A DNA stretch of 64,000 bases, taken from contig NZ_CP064954.1 in assembly GCF_011038655.2 (NCBI RefSeq), positions 2,046,001 through 2,110,000 on the forward strand. Direction: 5' to 3'. Shown piece after piece: positions 27,796 through 37,009 of this stretch (positions are counted from its first letter, which is position 1; every line of letters begins with the position of its first letter). The stretch is from Corynebacterium lizhenjunii. Its GTDB lineage: Bacteria > Actinomycetota > Actinomycetes > Mycobacteriales > Mycobacteriaceae. The translations under genes and the position numbers were made by a program. The notes beneath the pieces were generated by a model, which was not told the DNA's origin, searched no databases, and saw only the letters and a program-made list of their open reading frames with translations.

Positions 27796-27942
27796 CTAGC
27801 TAGTCAGCCAGGCAATAAACTCACGGATTACATCCGCGAGTAGCCTAGTAACTAGCGCCCCGAAGGCTCGGACCGTAATCTTTCCGATTACCCTCCGAGC
27901 TTTTCCTTTATCCGGCTTTCCGCCGTCTGCAGGCTTCGGCAT
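27796..27942 (-). CDS. 48-residue amphipathic helical protein (candidate leaderless bacteriocin or toxin)
   Basis: ATG 27942 is preceded by AAGGGGGTGA six bases away. The first 14 residues are Pro/Gly/Lys-rich (GGKPDKGKARR), and the rest has hydrophobic residues every three to four positions (V-I..I....F..LV..LL..VI..FI..WL), an amphipathic helix with Arg on the other face and a Trp near the end. No signal peptide. Size, charge and helix are like leaderless bacteriocins or small membrane-active toxins, but no known family was recognised. A diverged copy faces it across a 160-base spacer. Confidence 0.6.
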   Translation of the reverse strand: MPKPADGGKPDKGKARRVIGKITVRAFGALVTRLLADVIREFIAWLTS

Positions 27943-28100
27943 ATCGTCTCACCCCCTTCCCGCAGGCGAGGTGGACCCAAAACTAGCAAGCGCTACTTTA
28001 AGCTCCACACTAGCGGCGGAGACTTATTCGCACCGCTAGAAGAGGGGACGCCACAACAGCGTCACCGGCAAGCTTACTCAAAACCGCCAACACACCGCTA

Positions 28101-28262
28101 AAACCTGACCTAGCTCATGGGCGTGTAATTGAGGGAAAAGCCCGGAAAGTAATCGGCGAAATTACAATCCGGACCTTGTCCTCGCTAGTAGCCAAACTAC
28201 TCACGGTCTGGGCCCTGAGCCATAAGCCTTTCTCCTACCCCGCAAAGGTGCGGATGAATAGG
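28101..28262 (+). pseudogene. decayed divergent copy of the 48-residue protein
   Basis: The frame reads GKARKVIGEITIRTLSSLVA and then KLLTVWAL, matching GKARRVIGKITVRAFGALVT and RLLADV...AWL of the minus-strand gene. There is no ATG, GTG or TTG before the match (CTA stands where ATG is expected) and some seven codons are missing before the Trp. It then runs into the 3' end of the atoE-like gene on the other strand. So the copy is probably dead. Confidence 0.55.
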
Positions 28263-29743
28263 TAAACGGCGGTGACCACCATGGTGGTAATCACCGCAGG
28301 CACGGTGTAGCCCACGACTTCGGAGAACTTGAGCTTGAAGTTGGCCAGGTAGGGCAGGGCAAAGAAGGGGATGAGCAGGTTGGTGATGCCATCGCCCATT
28401 TGGTAGGCCTGGAGAACCAGGCCCATGTCCGCACCCAGGTCAAGGGTGGTGGGCACAATGTAGGGTGCTTCGATGATGAACTTGGACCCGCCAGACGGGA
28501 CGGCGATATTGAGGATGCCGGAGTAGAGGAAGGCAATCACCGGCCAGGTATTCGCGGTGGAAATCGAGGTGAAGAAATTAGAAATCACCACGCCCAGGCC
28601 GGTGGTGGAAATCAGGCCAAAGATACCGGCGTAGAAGGGGAACTGCAGGATGAAGCCCCAGGTTCCGCCGATGCCCTCCCGAATCAGCGATGCATAATAC
28701 TCCGGGCCGTAGTTGGCGCACAGAACAATGCCCAAGGTCAGGAAGAGGAAGTTAAAGGAGTTCAGGTTCAGGCCGGTAACGCCTTGGGCGTAGAGGTTCC
28801 ACAGGCTATATGCCAGGCCAATACCACCCAGGAGGTACATGAAGAATCGCGAGCCGTTGGCTTTTTCGGCAGGGGTGCCGCGCGGGATGTCCAGCTTTTC
28901 GCTGGCGGTGGTGACTTCTTCATAGACGGCATCATCCAGCACGCCCATCTTGGCGGGGTCCTTGGGGTGCATGAAGATGGCAAAGCTCATGGTAATCACC
29001 ATGCAGATAAACAACAGGGCCACAAAGTCCCAGCGCAGCACGGTCTCCGTCATGGGCACGGCCTCCGGGGTGGCGGCTTGGTAGTCCTCCGGGACCAGGT
29101 CCTTCAAATATCCCGGCGTGGCGGAATAGAGCACCGCGGCACCGGAAAGACCTGACGAGGATGGGATGAAGGACATGAACATGGCCGCGACCAATACCGG
29201 CGGGTGAATAGGCATACCCTTCGTGCGCGCGTGGGCCAGGATTTCCTTGCCCAGAACAATGGCGGCCATCATGCCCAGGCCCCAGTGCACAAAGCCCAGC
29301 AGGCCGGCGGTACCAGCGGCCAGCACAATGGCCTGGGTGCGGTTGCGCGGCAAGCGCGCTACGCGCGAGAGCATTCGCTTCGCCGGCGGGGAGGACGCCA
29401 CCGCAGAACCGGTAGCCACCAGCACGGTCATCTGCATGGTAAACGCCAGCAGGTTCCAAAACGCCCCCACCCAGGCACCGACTAACGATGTCGCCTCCGG
29501 GTCCGGGTCCCACACGGGCGTATCCGTCAGGAAGAAGGCCAGCAGGGCCACCAGGACGGTCAGGAACAGGCAGATAATGAAGGACTCCGGCATCCACTTG
29601 ATAAACCACGCCAGGTAACGGTCCATGAAGGAGGGGCGTGCGGGGGTGGCGGAGGAGGCATCGGCAGACTGGGCATCGGCAGATTGGGCAGATTGGGCAG
29701 ACTGGGACGCCGGGGACACCTTCCCGGAAGGGGTATGGGACAT
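28235..29743 (-). CDS. atoE: short-chain fatty acid transporter, AtoE family
   Basis: A 502-residue membrane protein with the AtoE/COG2031 hallmarks: GLLGFVHWGLGMMAAIVLGKE, MSFIPSSSGLSGAAVLYSATPG and NIAVPSGGSKFIIEAP, with about 12 helices. It should import short-chain acids such as acetoacetate or butyrate. The head is a low-complexity SAQSAQSADAQSADAS run that carries two copies of the GCATCGGCAG word. AAGGAG precedes ATG 29743, nine bases after the scoB stop. With scoA and scoB it forms a ketone-body/short-chain acid operon. Confidence 0.88.
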   Translation of the reverse strand: MSHTPSGKVSPASQSAQSAQSADAQSADASSATPARPSFMDRYLAWFIKWMPESFIICLFLTVLVALLAFFLTDTPVWDPDPEATSLVGAWVGAFWNLLAFTMQMTVLVATGSAVASSPPAKRMLSRVARLPRNRTQAIVLAAGTAGLLGFVHWGLGMMAAIVLGKEILAHARTKGMPIHPPVLVAAMFMSFIPSSSGLSGAAVLYSATPGYLKDLVPEDYQAATPEAVPMTETVLRWDFVALLFICMVITMSFAIFMHPKDPAKMGVLDDAVYEEVTTASEKLDIPRGTPAEKANGSRFFMYLLGGIGLAYSLWNLYAQGVTGLNLNSFNFLFLTLGIVLCANYGPEYYASLIREGIGGTWGFILQFPFYAGIFGLISTTGLGVVISNFFTSISTANTWPVIAFLYSGILNIAVPSGGSKFIIEAPYIVPTTLDLGADMGLVLQAYQMGDGITNLLIPFFALPYLANFKLKFSEVVGYTVPAVITTMVVTAVYLFIRTFAG

Positions 29744-29752
29744 GGCAACTCC

Positions 29753-30412
29753 TTAAACCTCAAGGTCAACTACAAAGGGGGCGGCGGTGGCCGCGGTGAG
29801 CTCCTCAAGGCTCACCTCCGGGGCAATCTGGCGCAGCACCAGGCCTTTATCCCCAGCACCGGCGCCATCCACAACGTCGAAAACCGCCAGGTTGGTGATA
29901 ATGCGGTCCACTACCCCAGCTCCGGTAAGCGGCAAGGTGCACTGGGGAACAATTTTGGACTCCCCATGCTTGGAGGTGTGCTCCATAAGCACCACTACCC
30001 GGCGCGCACCGGCAACTAAGTCCATGGCCCCGCCCATGCCTTTGACCAGCTTGCCGGGGATTTGCCAATTAGCCAGGTCCCCGTTGGCCGCGACCTCCAT
30101 TGCGCCGAGGAAAGACGCGGTCATTTTCCCGCCGCGAATCATGGCAAAGCTGGTGGCGGAGTCAAAAATGGCCGCGCCCGGGACCAAGGTGACGGTCTGC
30201 TTGCCGGCGTTGATCAGGTCCGCGTCTTCCTCGCCCTCGTAGGGGTATGGGCCCAGGCCCAGGATGCCGTTTTCAGATTGCAGGGTAATGTTTACCCCTT
30301 CCGGCAGGTGGTTGGCCACCAGGGAGGGCAAGCCAATGCCTAGGTTGACGTAGTCGCCATCATTGAGCTCAGCAGCAGCGATGGCGGCCATCTCCTCACG
30401 CGTCCAGGCCAT
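29753..30412 (-). CDS. scoB: 3-oxoacid CoA-transferase subunit B
   Basis: A 219-residue subunit carrying the catalytic glutamate in [13 protein letters not shown], with [15 protein letters not shown] near the N-terminus and [20 protein letters not shown] in the middle. It moves CoA from succinyl-CoA or acetyl-CoA to an oxoacid, and works as a heteromer with subunit A. AAAGGAGG is six bases before ATG 30412, and the start overlaps the scoA end by 17 bases. Whether acetoacetate or beta-ketoadipate is the acid cannot be told; the AtoE partner favours acetoacetate. Confidence 0.9.
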   Translation of the reverse strand: MAWTREEMAAIAAAELNDGDYVNLGIGLPSLVANHLPEGVNITLQSENGILGLGPYPYEGEEDADLINAGKQTVTLVPGAAIFDSATSFAMIRGGKMTASFLGAMEVAANGDLANWQIPGKLVKGMGGAMDLVAGARRVVVLMEHTSKHGESKIVPQCTLPLTGAGVVDRIITNLAVFDVVDGAGAGDKGLVLRQIAPEVSLEELTAATAAPFVVDLEV

Positions 30413-31151
30413 CGGTGGCCTCCTTTCGGTTGTCGTCCTTGCGGGCTCTGGTGGTTGCAATCTCAATCTTGGAAGGCGTATCGGTTTTGATTACGTGGCT
30501 GACAAACACCGACGGAGTGTGGACATCATCCGGGTCCAGGCCCCCGCGCGGAACAATATGCTCGGCCTCGGCGAAGGTCAGCCTGCCGGACATGGCCACC
30601 ACGGGGTTGAAGTTGCGGGCAGATAGCCGGTAGCGGAGGTTGCCCGCGGCATCGGCAGTATGTGCGCGCACCAGGCCAATATCCGCGGCAATTGCGCGTT
30701 CTTGCAGGTAGGTCTCACCATCAAAGATGGCGGTGGGCTTGCCTTGGGCAATCTCGGTGCCCACACCCGTCTTGGTGTAGAACGCCGCAATGCCCGCCCC
30801 GCCTGCGCGCAGGCGCTCCGCCAGCGTTCCTTGGGGCACAAACTCCAGGTCAATGGCGCCTTTGAGGTATTGGGACATGAAGAACTGGTTCTCCCCAATG
30901 TAGCTGGCCATAACCTTGGAAATTTGCCCGGCCTCCAACAGCAGGCCTAGGCCCATGCCGTCGAGCCCCAGGTTATTAGACACGATGGTGAGGTCATTTA
31001 CCCCGGTATCGCGCACGACCTCAATGAGGTCATGCGGGACTCCGCACATGCCAAAACCGCCAACGGCAATGGTCTGGCCGTCTTTGAGCGCGGCCGCCAG
31101 GGCTTGCTTGGAATCGTGCTGGGAATCTTGCTGGGATTCTTCCTTGCTCAC
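30396..31151 (-). CDS. scoA: 3-oxoacid CoA-transferase subunit A
   Basis: A 251-residue subunit with [35 protein letters not shown] and [17 protein letters not shown], all standard for CoA-transferase family I subunit A. AAGGAGG stands seven bases before GTG 31151. It is the first gene of scoA-scoB-atoE, and the PucR-type regulator upstream on the same strand is the likely controller. Confidence 0.9.
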   Translation of the reverse strand: MSKEESQQDSQHDSKQALAAALKDGQTIAVGGFGMCGVPHDLIEVVRDTGVNDLTIVSNNLGLDGMGLGLLLEAGQISKVMASYIGENQFFMSQYLKGAIDLEFVPQGTLAERLRAGGAGIAAFYTKTGVGTEIAQGKPTAIFDGETYLQERAIAADIGLVRAHTADAAGNLRYRLSARNFNPVVAMSGRLTFAEAEHIVPRGGLDPDDVHTPSVFVSHVIKTDTPSKIEIATTRARKDDNRKEATDGLDA

Positions 31152-31240
31152 GCGACGTCCTCCTTATCACTTCATCACTTCGCAGCTGTCCCCATGCAGC
31201 TGGCGCATGGGCGTGATAGGAGGTTATCTGTGACCCGGAT

Positions 31241-32416
31241 CTACTTTCTACGGTCTGATTGACGAAGTTTTTTGTAGCGGCCTACAAACTCCAGGGCCCA
31301 CAGCAGGCCAATCAAGTCATCAACATCCTCCGCATCAAAGCCGGTGAGCTCGGCATACCGCTCCATCCGGTAGCGCACCGTATTGACGTGCACCCGCAGC
31401 TCCTGCGCCGCCCGGGGCACATGCCGCCCACAACGCAACCACGCGGCCATGGTCTCTACCAGGACCTCATCAATCCTGCTAATAAACCGGCCCACATAGT
31501 CCTCCGTCACCGCATCCTGGGCAAAAATCGCCAGCCGCCAGCCCAGGTCGCGCTGGCTAAAGACCCCCTCCCAGCCCAAAGCCCGGGCCGTAGCAAACAC
31601 CGCCTTAGCTGAGTCTGCCGATGCCCCCGCCCCCTCCAACCCCATCCCCTTACCCACCGCCACGCACTGGCCGTGGTGCAGGTGGGCCATCCCCGCACTG
31701 TCCCCTGCCCGCACCAAGCCCAGGTAGGCCTGGCCCTGCGCGCCGTCGTCGCTAGCCACGCACAACACCCCGGGGATAGGTGCCGCAGCAACAAAAGCAT
31801 GGTAGGACTGGGTGCGGCTGAGGCCAAGCAGGGCCAAAGAGGCATCGTCAAGCACAGCAGAACCTGCCAAAATAGACCGCAGCGCATGCTCGCGGGCCAG
31901 GTGCGCCGAACGATTCTGCGCCTCCTCCAGCTCTGCATACACCGCCACCACCCGGCCCGTAAACGCGTCCGACACCTCCCACAACAACGCCGAAGCCTTA
32001 ACCAACTCCGCCGAGTCCAACAGCGGCATGCCCAAAGTCAACACATAACTATGAATGACCGAAATAGACGTCCGGAACCCAATAAGCACCTGCTCCACCG
32101 GGATGCCCACCTCAAAGCGCTCCCGGGCCGTAATCTGCGCCGCCGCCAGCTCCTGGGGCTTCGGCGCCGCGCCACGCTGCAAGGACTCCACAGCCACGGA
32201 CAAATTGCGCCGGGTCGAAGCGTCCAGGGCTGCCCGCTCCACCACCGCATATGCCGGCTGCGAGGCGTAGACCTTGTCCGTGGCCTCACGTTCAATGGTG
32301 GACATCTGCTGTTGCAGACACCCAATCAGCTTCAGCAATGACGGGGTGGGTTTTTGCGCCAGGCTGTTGCCTTGGGACGACGCGGGGCTTTGCGACGGGT
32401 TCGGACTTTGCGGCAT
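31241..32416 (-). CDS. PucR/CdaR-type transcriptional regulator
   Basis: A 391-residue protein. The C-terminus has the PucR helix-turn-helix (HVPRAAQELRVHVNTVRYRM), and the middle has a GGDEF-like regulatory fold as in CdaR. AAGGAG is nine bases before ATG 32416; an in-frame start at 32545 is unlikely. It lies 89 bases upstream of scoA on the same strand and probably activates the sco-ato operon in response to the acid. Confidence 0.88.
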   Translation of the reverse strand: MPQSPNPSQSPASSQGNSLAQKPTPSLLKLIGCLQQQMSTIEREATDKVYASQPAYAVVERAALDASTRRNLSVAVESLQRGAAPKPQELAAAQITARERFEVGIPVEQVLIGFRTSISVIHSYVLTLGMPLLDSAELVKASALLWEVSDAFTGRVVAVYAELEEAQNRSAHLAREHALRSILAGSAVLDDASLALLGLSRTQSYHAFVAAAPIPGVLCVASDDGAQGQAYLGLVRAGDSAGMAHLHHGQCVAVGKGMGLEGAGASADSAKAVFATARALGWEGVFSQRDLGWRLAIFAQDAVTEDYVGRFISRIDEVLVETMAAWLRCGRHVPRAAQELRVHVNTVRYRMERYAELTGFDAEDVDDLIGLLWALEFVGRYKKLRQSDRRK

Positions 32417-32717
32417 GGGATAACGCTCCTTGCTTCGGGCTTCATGGGTGTAATGCGGCCGGCCAGCCGAGCTGACGAACTGGCCACAGCATGCCTGTAC
32501 TCTCCGCCAGTTAGCATAATGCGGGCAGGTCCCGGAACCATCCACGCACGGAGCCAGCCGCGGCCCTCATGAAAGCCTGTGCATCAATGCAATTCCTTGC
32601 GCGGAGCGGATGACGCCAGGGACTGAAAAGTTTGCTGCGAAGGCCTTGCGGATGTGCGTTTCGGTGTTAAACTGTGGGCGACAGTGTGGTCGTCTTGGCG
32701 GCCAGGCTGGGAAATGG

Positions 32718-32751
32718 GGCATCCCCAACTACGGCAATAGTTGAGGATGCC
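32718..32751 (-). terminator. terminator of the MGRHS gene
   Basis: On the minus strand GGCATCC-CAACTA arms pair around TTGCCG with one mismatch inside a 14-base stem, followed by CCATTT, six bases past the stop at 32757. A second small stem (TGGGCC/GGCCCA) lies at the stop codon. Confidence 0.6.
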
Positions 32752-32756
32752 TGGGC

Positions 32757-32918
32757 CTAGCGGCCCAACAGTAGTAGCGCTGTAATCAGCCCTACTATTT
32801 CAGCCGCGAAGAAGATGACTCCGCTCGCCAGCTTGAGGATTGTGTTCCAGCTGGCAGTGGAGTTCTTTTCGCGACCGGGTGTGCGCTTAGAGCGTTTACT
32901 CGCAGAGTGCCTGCCCAT
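32757..32918 (-). CDS. small single-helix membrane protein (MGRHS type)
   Basis: A 53-residue protein beginning MGRHSASKRSKRTPGRE, a basic head common in small actinobacterial membrane proteins, then a hydrophobic helix (LASGVIFFAAEIVGLITALLLL). The frame could start further upstream at 33308, but that would run through the divergent permease gene. It is divergent from the APC permease and is followed by a terminator. Function unknown; topology suggests the charged head faces the cytoplasm. Confidence 0.7.
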   Translation of the reverse strand: MGRHSASKRSKRTPGREKNSTASWNTILKLASGVIFFAAEIVGLITALLLLGR

Positions 32919-33039
32919 CGTGCACCGACTCGCTCCCACAAACTTGTCCTCATCAACGCGTGCAACCACACGGTTCAGTGTCAGAGCACAGCTTCGTCGA
33001 CTTCTCCCCTGGCCCCCGGCACGCCTATTGTCTTTACTT

Positions 33040-34530
33040 ATGCACGATGCTTCTGCTCCCACCGGCGGGTCCACTGCACGCTCCGCCGCAGGTCCTGTCG
33101 TATCCACAGCAGGACACCCCACCGCTGAACCTGCTGCCTCCTCCGGTGTACGCCGCGCCATGGAGGTCCGCCATGTAGTGATGTTGGCGTTGGGTGGCGT
33201 TATTGGCTCGGGATTGTTCATCAGCTCCGGGTACACAATCACCCAAGCAGGGCCGCTGGGCGCGGTCCTGGCATACGTGATAGGTGCAGCGGTGGCGTGG
33301 ATGGTCATGGCGTGTATGGGCGAGCTGGCAGTACAGTATCCGCAAGCTGGCGGCTTTCACATTTATGCATACAAGGCCATATCTCCGGCGGCGGGTTTTG
33401 CCACAGCGTGGCTGTACTGGCTGTGCTGGGTCGCAGCACTGGGCTCAGAACTCACGGCCTCTGGCCTCTTGATGCAACGCTGGTTCCCCCAAGTAGACGT
33501 CTGGGTGTGGTCGCTGATTTTTGCCGCCGCACTTTTTGGGATTAATGCCCTGTCGGTGCGTGGTTTTGGCGAGGCTGAGTTCTGGTTTGCCTTGATCAAG
33601 GTCGCGGCCGTGGTGGCACTAATTGTTATCGGCGCGGCGGCAATCATGGGCGTAAGCACGGACTCAGCACCGCTGCTGAGCAACTTCCACACGCCCGATG
33701 GATACTTCCCCACCGGCGCCGGCGGGGTACTGATCACCATCCTGGCAGTGTTTTATGCGTTCTCCGGCACGGAACTTATCGCCATTGCCGCAGGCGAGGT
33801 CAAGGATCCACAGCGCGCCATCCCCGCAGCTTTGCGCACCACACTGGTGCGTTTGCTGGTGTTCTTTGTGGGCGCGATTGGCGTCATCGCTGCGCTGATT
33901 CCGTGGGACGAGCTTCAGCACATCTCCGGAGACGAGTCCGTAGAAAACAGCCCGTTTGTCATCGTCTTTGAGCAAGTGGGCATCCCCTATGCGGCAGACA
34001 TTATGGCTGCGGTGATTATTGTCGCGCTGCTTTCGGCCGGCAATTCTGGGCTCTACGCGTGCTCGCGCCTGCTGTATTCGATGTCCACAGTAGGCCAGCT
34101 CCCAGAGATCTTTGGCCGCACCACAGCCCGTGGGGTACCGCTGTTTGCCATCAGTCTGTCCATCCTGGCTGGTTTAGCAGCGCTGGTGTCCTCAGTACTC
34201 TCCCCCGGCGCGGTGTATCTGGCGCTGGTCTCGGTGGCCGGCTTTGCGGTAGTGGCGGTGTGGATAGTCATCGTTATCGCCCAAATGCGCAATCGCTCCC
34301 AATACCTCGCCCGCGGCGGTCGGTTGGAAGACCTGGCATTTCGCACCCCGGCCTACCCGGTACTACCCCTAGTAGCCTTGGCTGCGTGCGTGATCTCCCT
34401 GGTGGCGGTGGCATTCGACCCGTCCCAGGTAGCTGCCCTCTATTTCGGAATTCCGTTTGTGGGCCTGTGCTACCTGGTGCACTGGCTGATACAGCGGCGC
34501 ACCCACCGCACCGACCGTTTGGACAGCTAA
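33040..34530 (+). CDS. APC-superfamily amino acid permease
   Basis: A 496-residue protein. After an Ala/Ser/Pro-rich head it shows MEVRHVVMLALGGVIGSGLF, the N-terminal glycine-rich helix of amino acid permeases, then YAFSGTELIAIAAGEVKDPQRAIPAA, and ends on a basic tail. The start at ATG 33040 comes nine bases after a TATTGT -10 and has no ribosome site, so the message may be leaderless; longer in-frame starts to 32815 lack support. It likely imports a specific amino acid; substrate unknown. It overlaps the convergent ATPase gene by four bases. Confidence 0.88.
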   Translation: MHDASAPTGGSTARSAAGPVVSTAGHPTAEPAASSGVRRAMEVRHVVMLALGGVIGSGLFISSGYTITQAGPLGAVLAYVIGAAVAWMVMACMGELAVQYPQAGGFHIYAYKAISPAAGFATAWLYWLCWVAALGSELTASGLLMQRWFPQVDVWVWSLIFAAALFGINALSVRGFGEAEFWFALIKVAAVVALIVIGAAAIMGVSTDSAPLLSNFHTPDGYFPTGAGGVLITILAVFYAFSGTELIAIAAGEVKDPQRAIPAALRTTLVRLLVFFVGAIGVIAALIPWDELQHISGDESVENSPFVIVFEQVGIPYAADIMAAVIIVALLSAGNSGLYACSRLLYSMSTVGQLPEIFGRTTARGVPLFAISLSILAGLAALVSSVLSPGAVYLALVSVAGFAVVAVWIVIVIAQMRNRSQYLARGGRLEDLAFRTPAYPVLPLVALAACVISLVAVAFDPSQVAALYFGIPFVGLCYLVHWLIQRRTHRTDRLDS

Positions 34531-35783
34531 CTCCACAAGATCGACCACGGCGCTGAGAAGAGTTTGGGGGACCACGGTGAGACTTCGGCGGCATCGGCAA
34601 GCACAAAGCCAGCCAGGAACTTGTCCCCGAGTAGTTGCCTAAAGAGTTTTAGGGTCTCAAAGTGCTTGGCCCGCGGCGCACCGGTCTTGACCTCAAAGGC
34701 GATAACGGAGCCGTCGGCACACTCGACCACGATGTCGACCTCTTTGCCAGTACGGTCGCGCCAGTGGTAGACCTCGTAATCAGTTTCCGCCCAGCCCCGC
34801 TGAGCCAACAATTCCTGGACCAGCGCAGCCTCCACAAAGTGCCCAAAGCCAGAACTCGGCTCCTGCGGGTCCAACCACTGCTTGCGCGTACGCCCAGTCA
34901 GATACGCCGCCAGTCCAGAGTCATTGACCAGAATTTTTGGCTTAGCCTTTTCGCGCGAGACCAGATTGCGCGACCAAGGTCGAAGCAATTCCACCAGGTA
35001 GATGCGTTGCAACACATCGATGTAGCCAGTTATAGAGGTCTCCGGGATGGAGGTCTCACGCGCGAGGGTCGCCTTGACCAGCTCTTGTGCTTGCTGGGCG
35101 GCCAACATCCTCAACACAGCCTGCAAGCGCCCTGGGTAGGGAGTATGCCCTTGATCCACAACATCAATACCCACAACGTCTTCTATATACGCTTTAAACC
35201 AAGCCCGTCGCTGCTTGTCTTTTAGAGACTGCACCACGGGATAGCCGCCGACTTCCACAAGCTCAGCCATCTCATCGCGGGTGCACGTGTGACTCGGTCG
35301 CACACCGGGCCCAATCCGGCCAGTGCGTACGCGGTCTATAAATGTCCCGGCGCCAAGTGTGCCAACCCGCTCAGCCAATGACAGCGGGTACACCTTAATA
35401 CCGACGGCGCGCCCTGCTAAAGAATCCTTATGCCCCCGTACACGGGCAAAGCCAGACGAACCAGTGAGAATAAACCGTCCGGGCCGCCGGTCCTCGTCAA
35501 CCGCATTCTTTACAGCCAAGCTCACCTTGGGCACACGCTGAATCTCATCCACCACCACCGTCGCTTCGCGCGGCGACTCAACGAAGAAGTCAGCATCTTC
35601 TTCCGCTTGCTCACGGAATTGTTCGCGGTCCAGGGACTTGTACACTGACTCCCGCCCCTCCACCAGCAGCTTGGCCAACGTGGATTTTCCCACCTGTCGC
35701 GCGCCCTGAATCTTTAGCACCGGGAACACGTCAAGATGCGCCTCTGCGTCACCAAATAAGCCGCGGGTTACCAGCTCCTTCAT
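34527..35783 (-). CDS. AAA-type ATPase with DUF4143 domain
   Basis: A 418-residue protein. Walker A is IQGARQVGKSTLAKLL (about residue 27), Walker B TVVVDEIQRVPKV, followed by FILTGSS; the C-terminal half is DUF4143 (GGYPVVQSL; FVEAALVQELLAQRG; VDIVVECADGSVIAFEVKTG, with a PD-(D/E)XK-like core D...E.K). Such proteins are frequent in actinobacteria, often sporadic, and their role is not settled; nucleic-acid handling or defence is suspected. AAAGGGG precedes ATG 35783. Three direct repeats with 22-bp period lie upstream. Confidence 0.85.
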   Translation of the reverse strand: MKELVTRGLFGDAEAHLDVFPVLKIQGARQVGKSTLAKLLVEGRESVYKSLDREQFREQAEEDADFFVESPREATVVVDEIQRVPKVSLAVKNAVDEDRRPGRFILTGSSGFARVRGHKDSLAGRAVGIKVYPLSLAERVGTLGAGTFIDRVRTGRIGPGVRPSHTCTRDEMAELVEVGGYPVVQSLKDKQRRAWFKAYIEDVVGIDVVDQGHTPYPGRLQAVLRMLAAQQAQELVKATLARETSIPETSITGYIDVLQRIYLVELLRPWSRNLVSREKAKPKILVNDSGLAAYLTGRTRKQWLDPQEPSSGFGHFVEAALVQELLAQRGWAETDYEVYHWRDRTGKEVDIVVECADGSVIAFEVKTGAPRAKHFETLKLFRQLLGDKFLAGFVLADAAEVSPWSPKLFSAPWSILWS

Positions 35784-35825
35784 TTTTAGCCCCTTTCTAT
35801 CCCTGAACAGCAAGAATAGGGTAAG

Positions 35826-35884
35826 CGTCGTAGTTTTGCAGGGCCGCCGTCGTAGTTTTGCAAGTGATCCGTCGTAGTTTTGCA
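35826..35884. repeat. three 15-bp direct repeats at 22-bp period upstream of the DUF4143 ATPase
   Basis: CGTCGTAGTTTTGCA occurs at 35826, 35848 and 35870 with exact 22-bp spacing (two helical turns), 43 to 100 bases before the ATPase start. The period puts all copies on one face of DNA, as in cooperative operators or iterons. Confidence 0.75.
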
Positions 35885-35950
35885 GAGCCGCCGCAGTCGC
35901 GCCCGAGCGCAGCACCCCCTCCCGAGCCCACGGGTCCGGTGCGGCCACCA

Positions 35951-36028
35951 CCGTGACGCATATTCTGCACAAACACGACTTCGCGGTATGGATTCAGAGT
36001 CCGTTCGCGCAGAAAACGGGTCACGCAC
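35951..36028 (-). repeat. dispersed inverted repeat, copy 1 (partner 41899-41976)
   Basis: The first 41 bases match the reverse complement of 41936-41976 with a single mismatch. Similarity continues on the outer side: GCGTGAC.CGTTTTCTGCGCG is shared after a diverged middle of about 15 bases. It is intergenic in both places. Confidence 0.75.
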
Positions 36029-36094
36029 CCAATAAAAGCACCGCCGCACGGGAGCGACGCCGCGGAAGCTAGCACCCGGGGCCAGCCGCCGGAC

Positions 36095-37009
36095 CTAACC
36101 GCGATCCGCCAGGGCCGCGATCTGCGCGGGAGTAACGCGACAGCACCCGCCCAGGTGAGTGGCCCCGGCGTCGCGAAGTGCAGCGGCGGCCTCGACCAGG
36201 CCCATGGCCTGCGGGGAAAGCCGCCGCCAGGTGCGCGCCCGGTGATCCCATTCCTCGCCGCTATTGGGATAGGCCAGCAGCGGCAAGTCAGTGGCGGCGG
36301 CGTACTGCCGAATCACAGCAATCGCCGTCTCCGCGCTGCAGCAATTGACCCCCAGCGCGCCCACGCCCGAATCCGCAGCCAGCGCCACCACGCGCTCAAC
36401 CTGCCGCGGGTCCTGCGCCAGCACGCCGGTAATGCTCAAGGCATAGGGTTTGGGTTGGGCGTCGAGAAGTTCCAGCAGTACAGCGACCTCATCCAGGTTG
36501 GGAATGGTCTCTGCCAGCAGAAAGTCGGCGTCAGTGTCCGCCAGTACCCGCACCCGCCGCGCGTGCCACTGCCGCAAGGCTAGTTTGCCGATGCCGTATG
36601 CCCCGTCGTAGTCCGTCCCCTCCCCCGGTCCTGCCCCGTAGGGACCGATGGATGCAGCGACCAGCCCGCGGCCTCTGGGCGCAGCGGTGGCGGCAGGGCC
36701 GTCGGGCGCAGCGGTGGCAGCCGTGCTGCCGGAGGCGGCGGCATCGGCAGACTGGCGCGCCAGGGCGACACTTCGACGTAGCAGGACCTCAGCCTCCTCG
36801 CCAAGAGCCTCGAAGCTGACCTGGTAGGAGCAGGTGGTGGCCACCTGGGCCCCGGCGGCGAAGAAGTCGGCGTGGGCGGCGGCGACCTCGGCGGGGTTAT
36901 CGCGCAGGATGGCCGCGGACCACAGCGCGCCGCTGATGTCATTGCCACGGGCCTCCAGGTGGGTGCCCAGGCCGCCGTCGAAGAGCAGGGGTATCCGGAA
37001 GTCTGCCAT
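36095..37009 (-). CDS. mmuM: homocysteine S-methyltransferase
   Basis: A 304-residue zinc methyltransferase that makes methionine from homocysteine and S-methylmethionine (or SAM). It shows LLFDGGLGTHLEARG at the start, LLAETIPNLDEV, GVNCCSAETAI and GGCCRVTPAQIAAL, the cysteines being zinc ligands. The Ala/Thr-rich insert near residues 90-112 is unusual and carries a GCATCGGCAG word on the opposite strand. No mmuP permease adjoins it. Divergent from the YhgE-type gene. Confidence 0.88.
   Translation of the reverse strand: MADFRIPLLFDGGLGTHLEARGNDISGALWSAAILRDNPAEVAAAHADFFAAGAQVATTCSYQVSFEALGEEAEVLLRRSVALARQSADAAASGSTAATAAPDGPAATAAPRGRGLVAASIGPYGAGPGEGTDYDGAYGIGKLALRQWHARRVRVLADTDADFLLAETIPNLDEVAVLLELLDAQPKPYALSITGVLAQDPRQVERVVALAADSGVGALGVNCCSAETAIAVIRQYAAATDLPLLAYPNSGEEWDHRARTWRRLSPQAMGLVEAAAALRDAGATHLGGCCRVTPAQIAALADRG

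Noticed and set aside
32919..33308. N-terminal extension of the MGRHS gene
   Set aside because: Would cover the divergent permease start; ATG 32918 gives a known small-protein pattern.
35786..36075. Short minus-strand frames with CAEYASRWW/FVQNMRHG
   Set aside because: They follow the dispersed 41-bp repeat; conservation is of DNA, not shown for protein.
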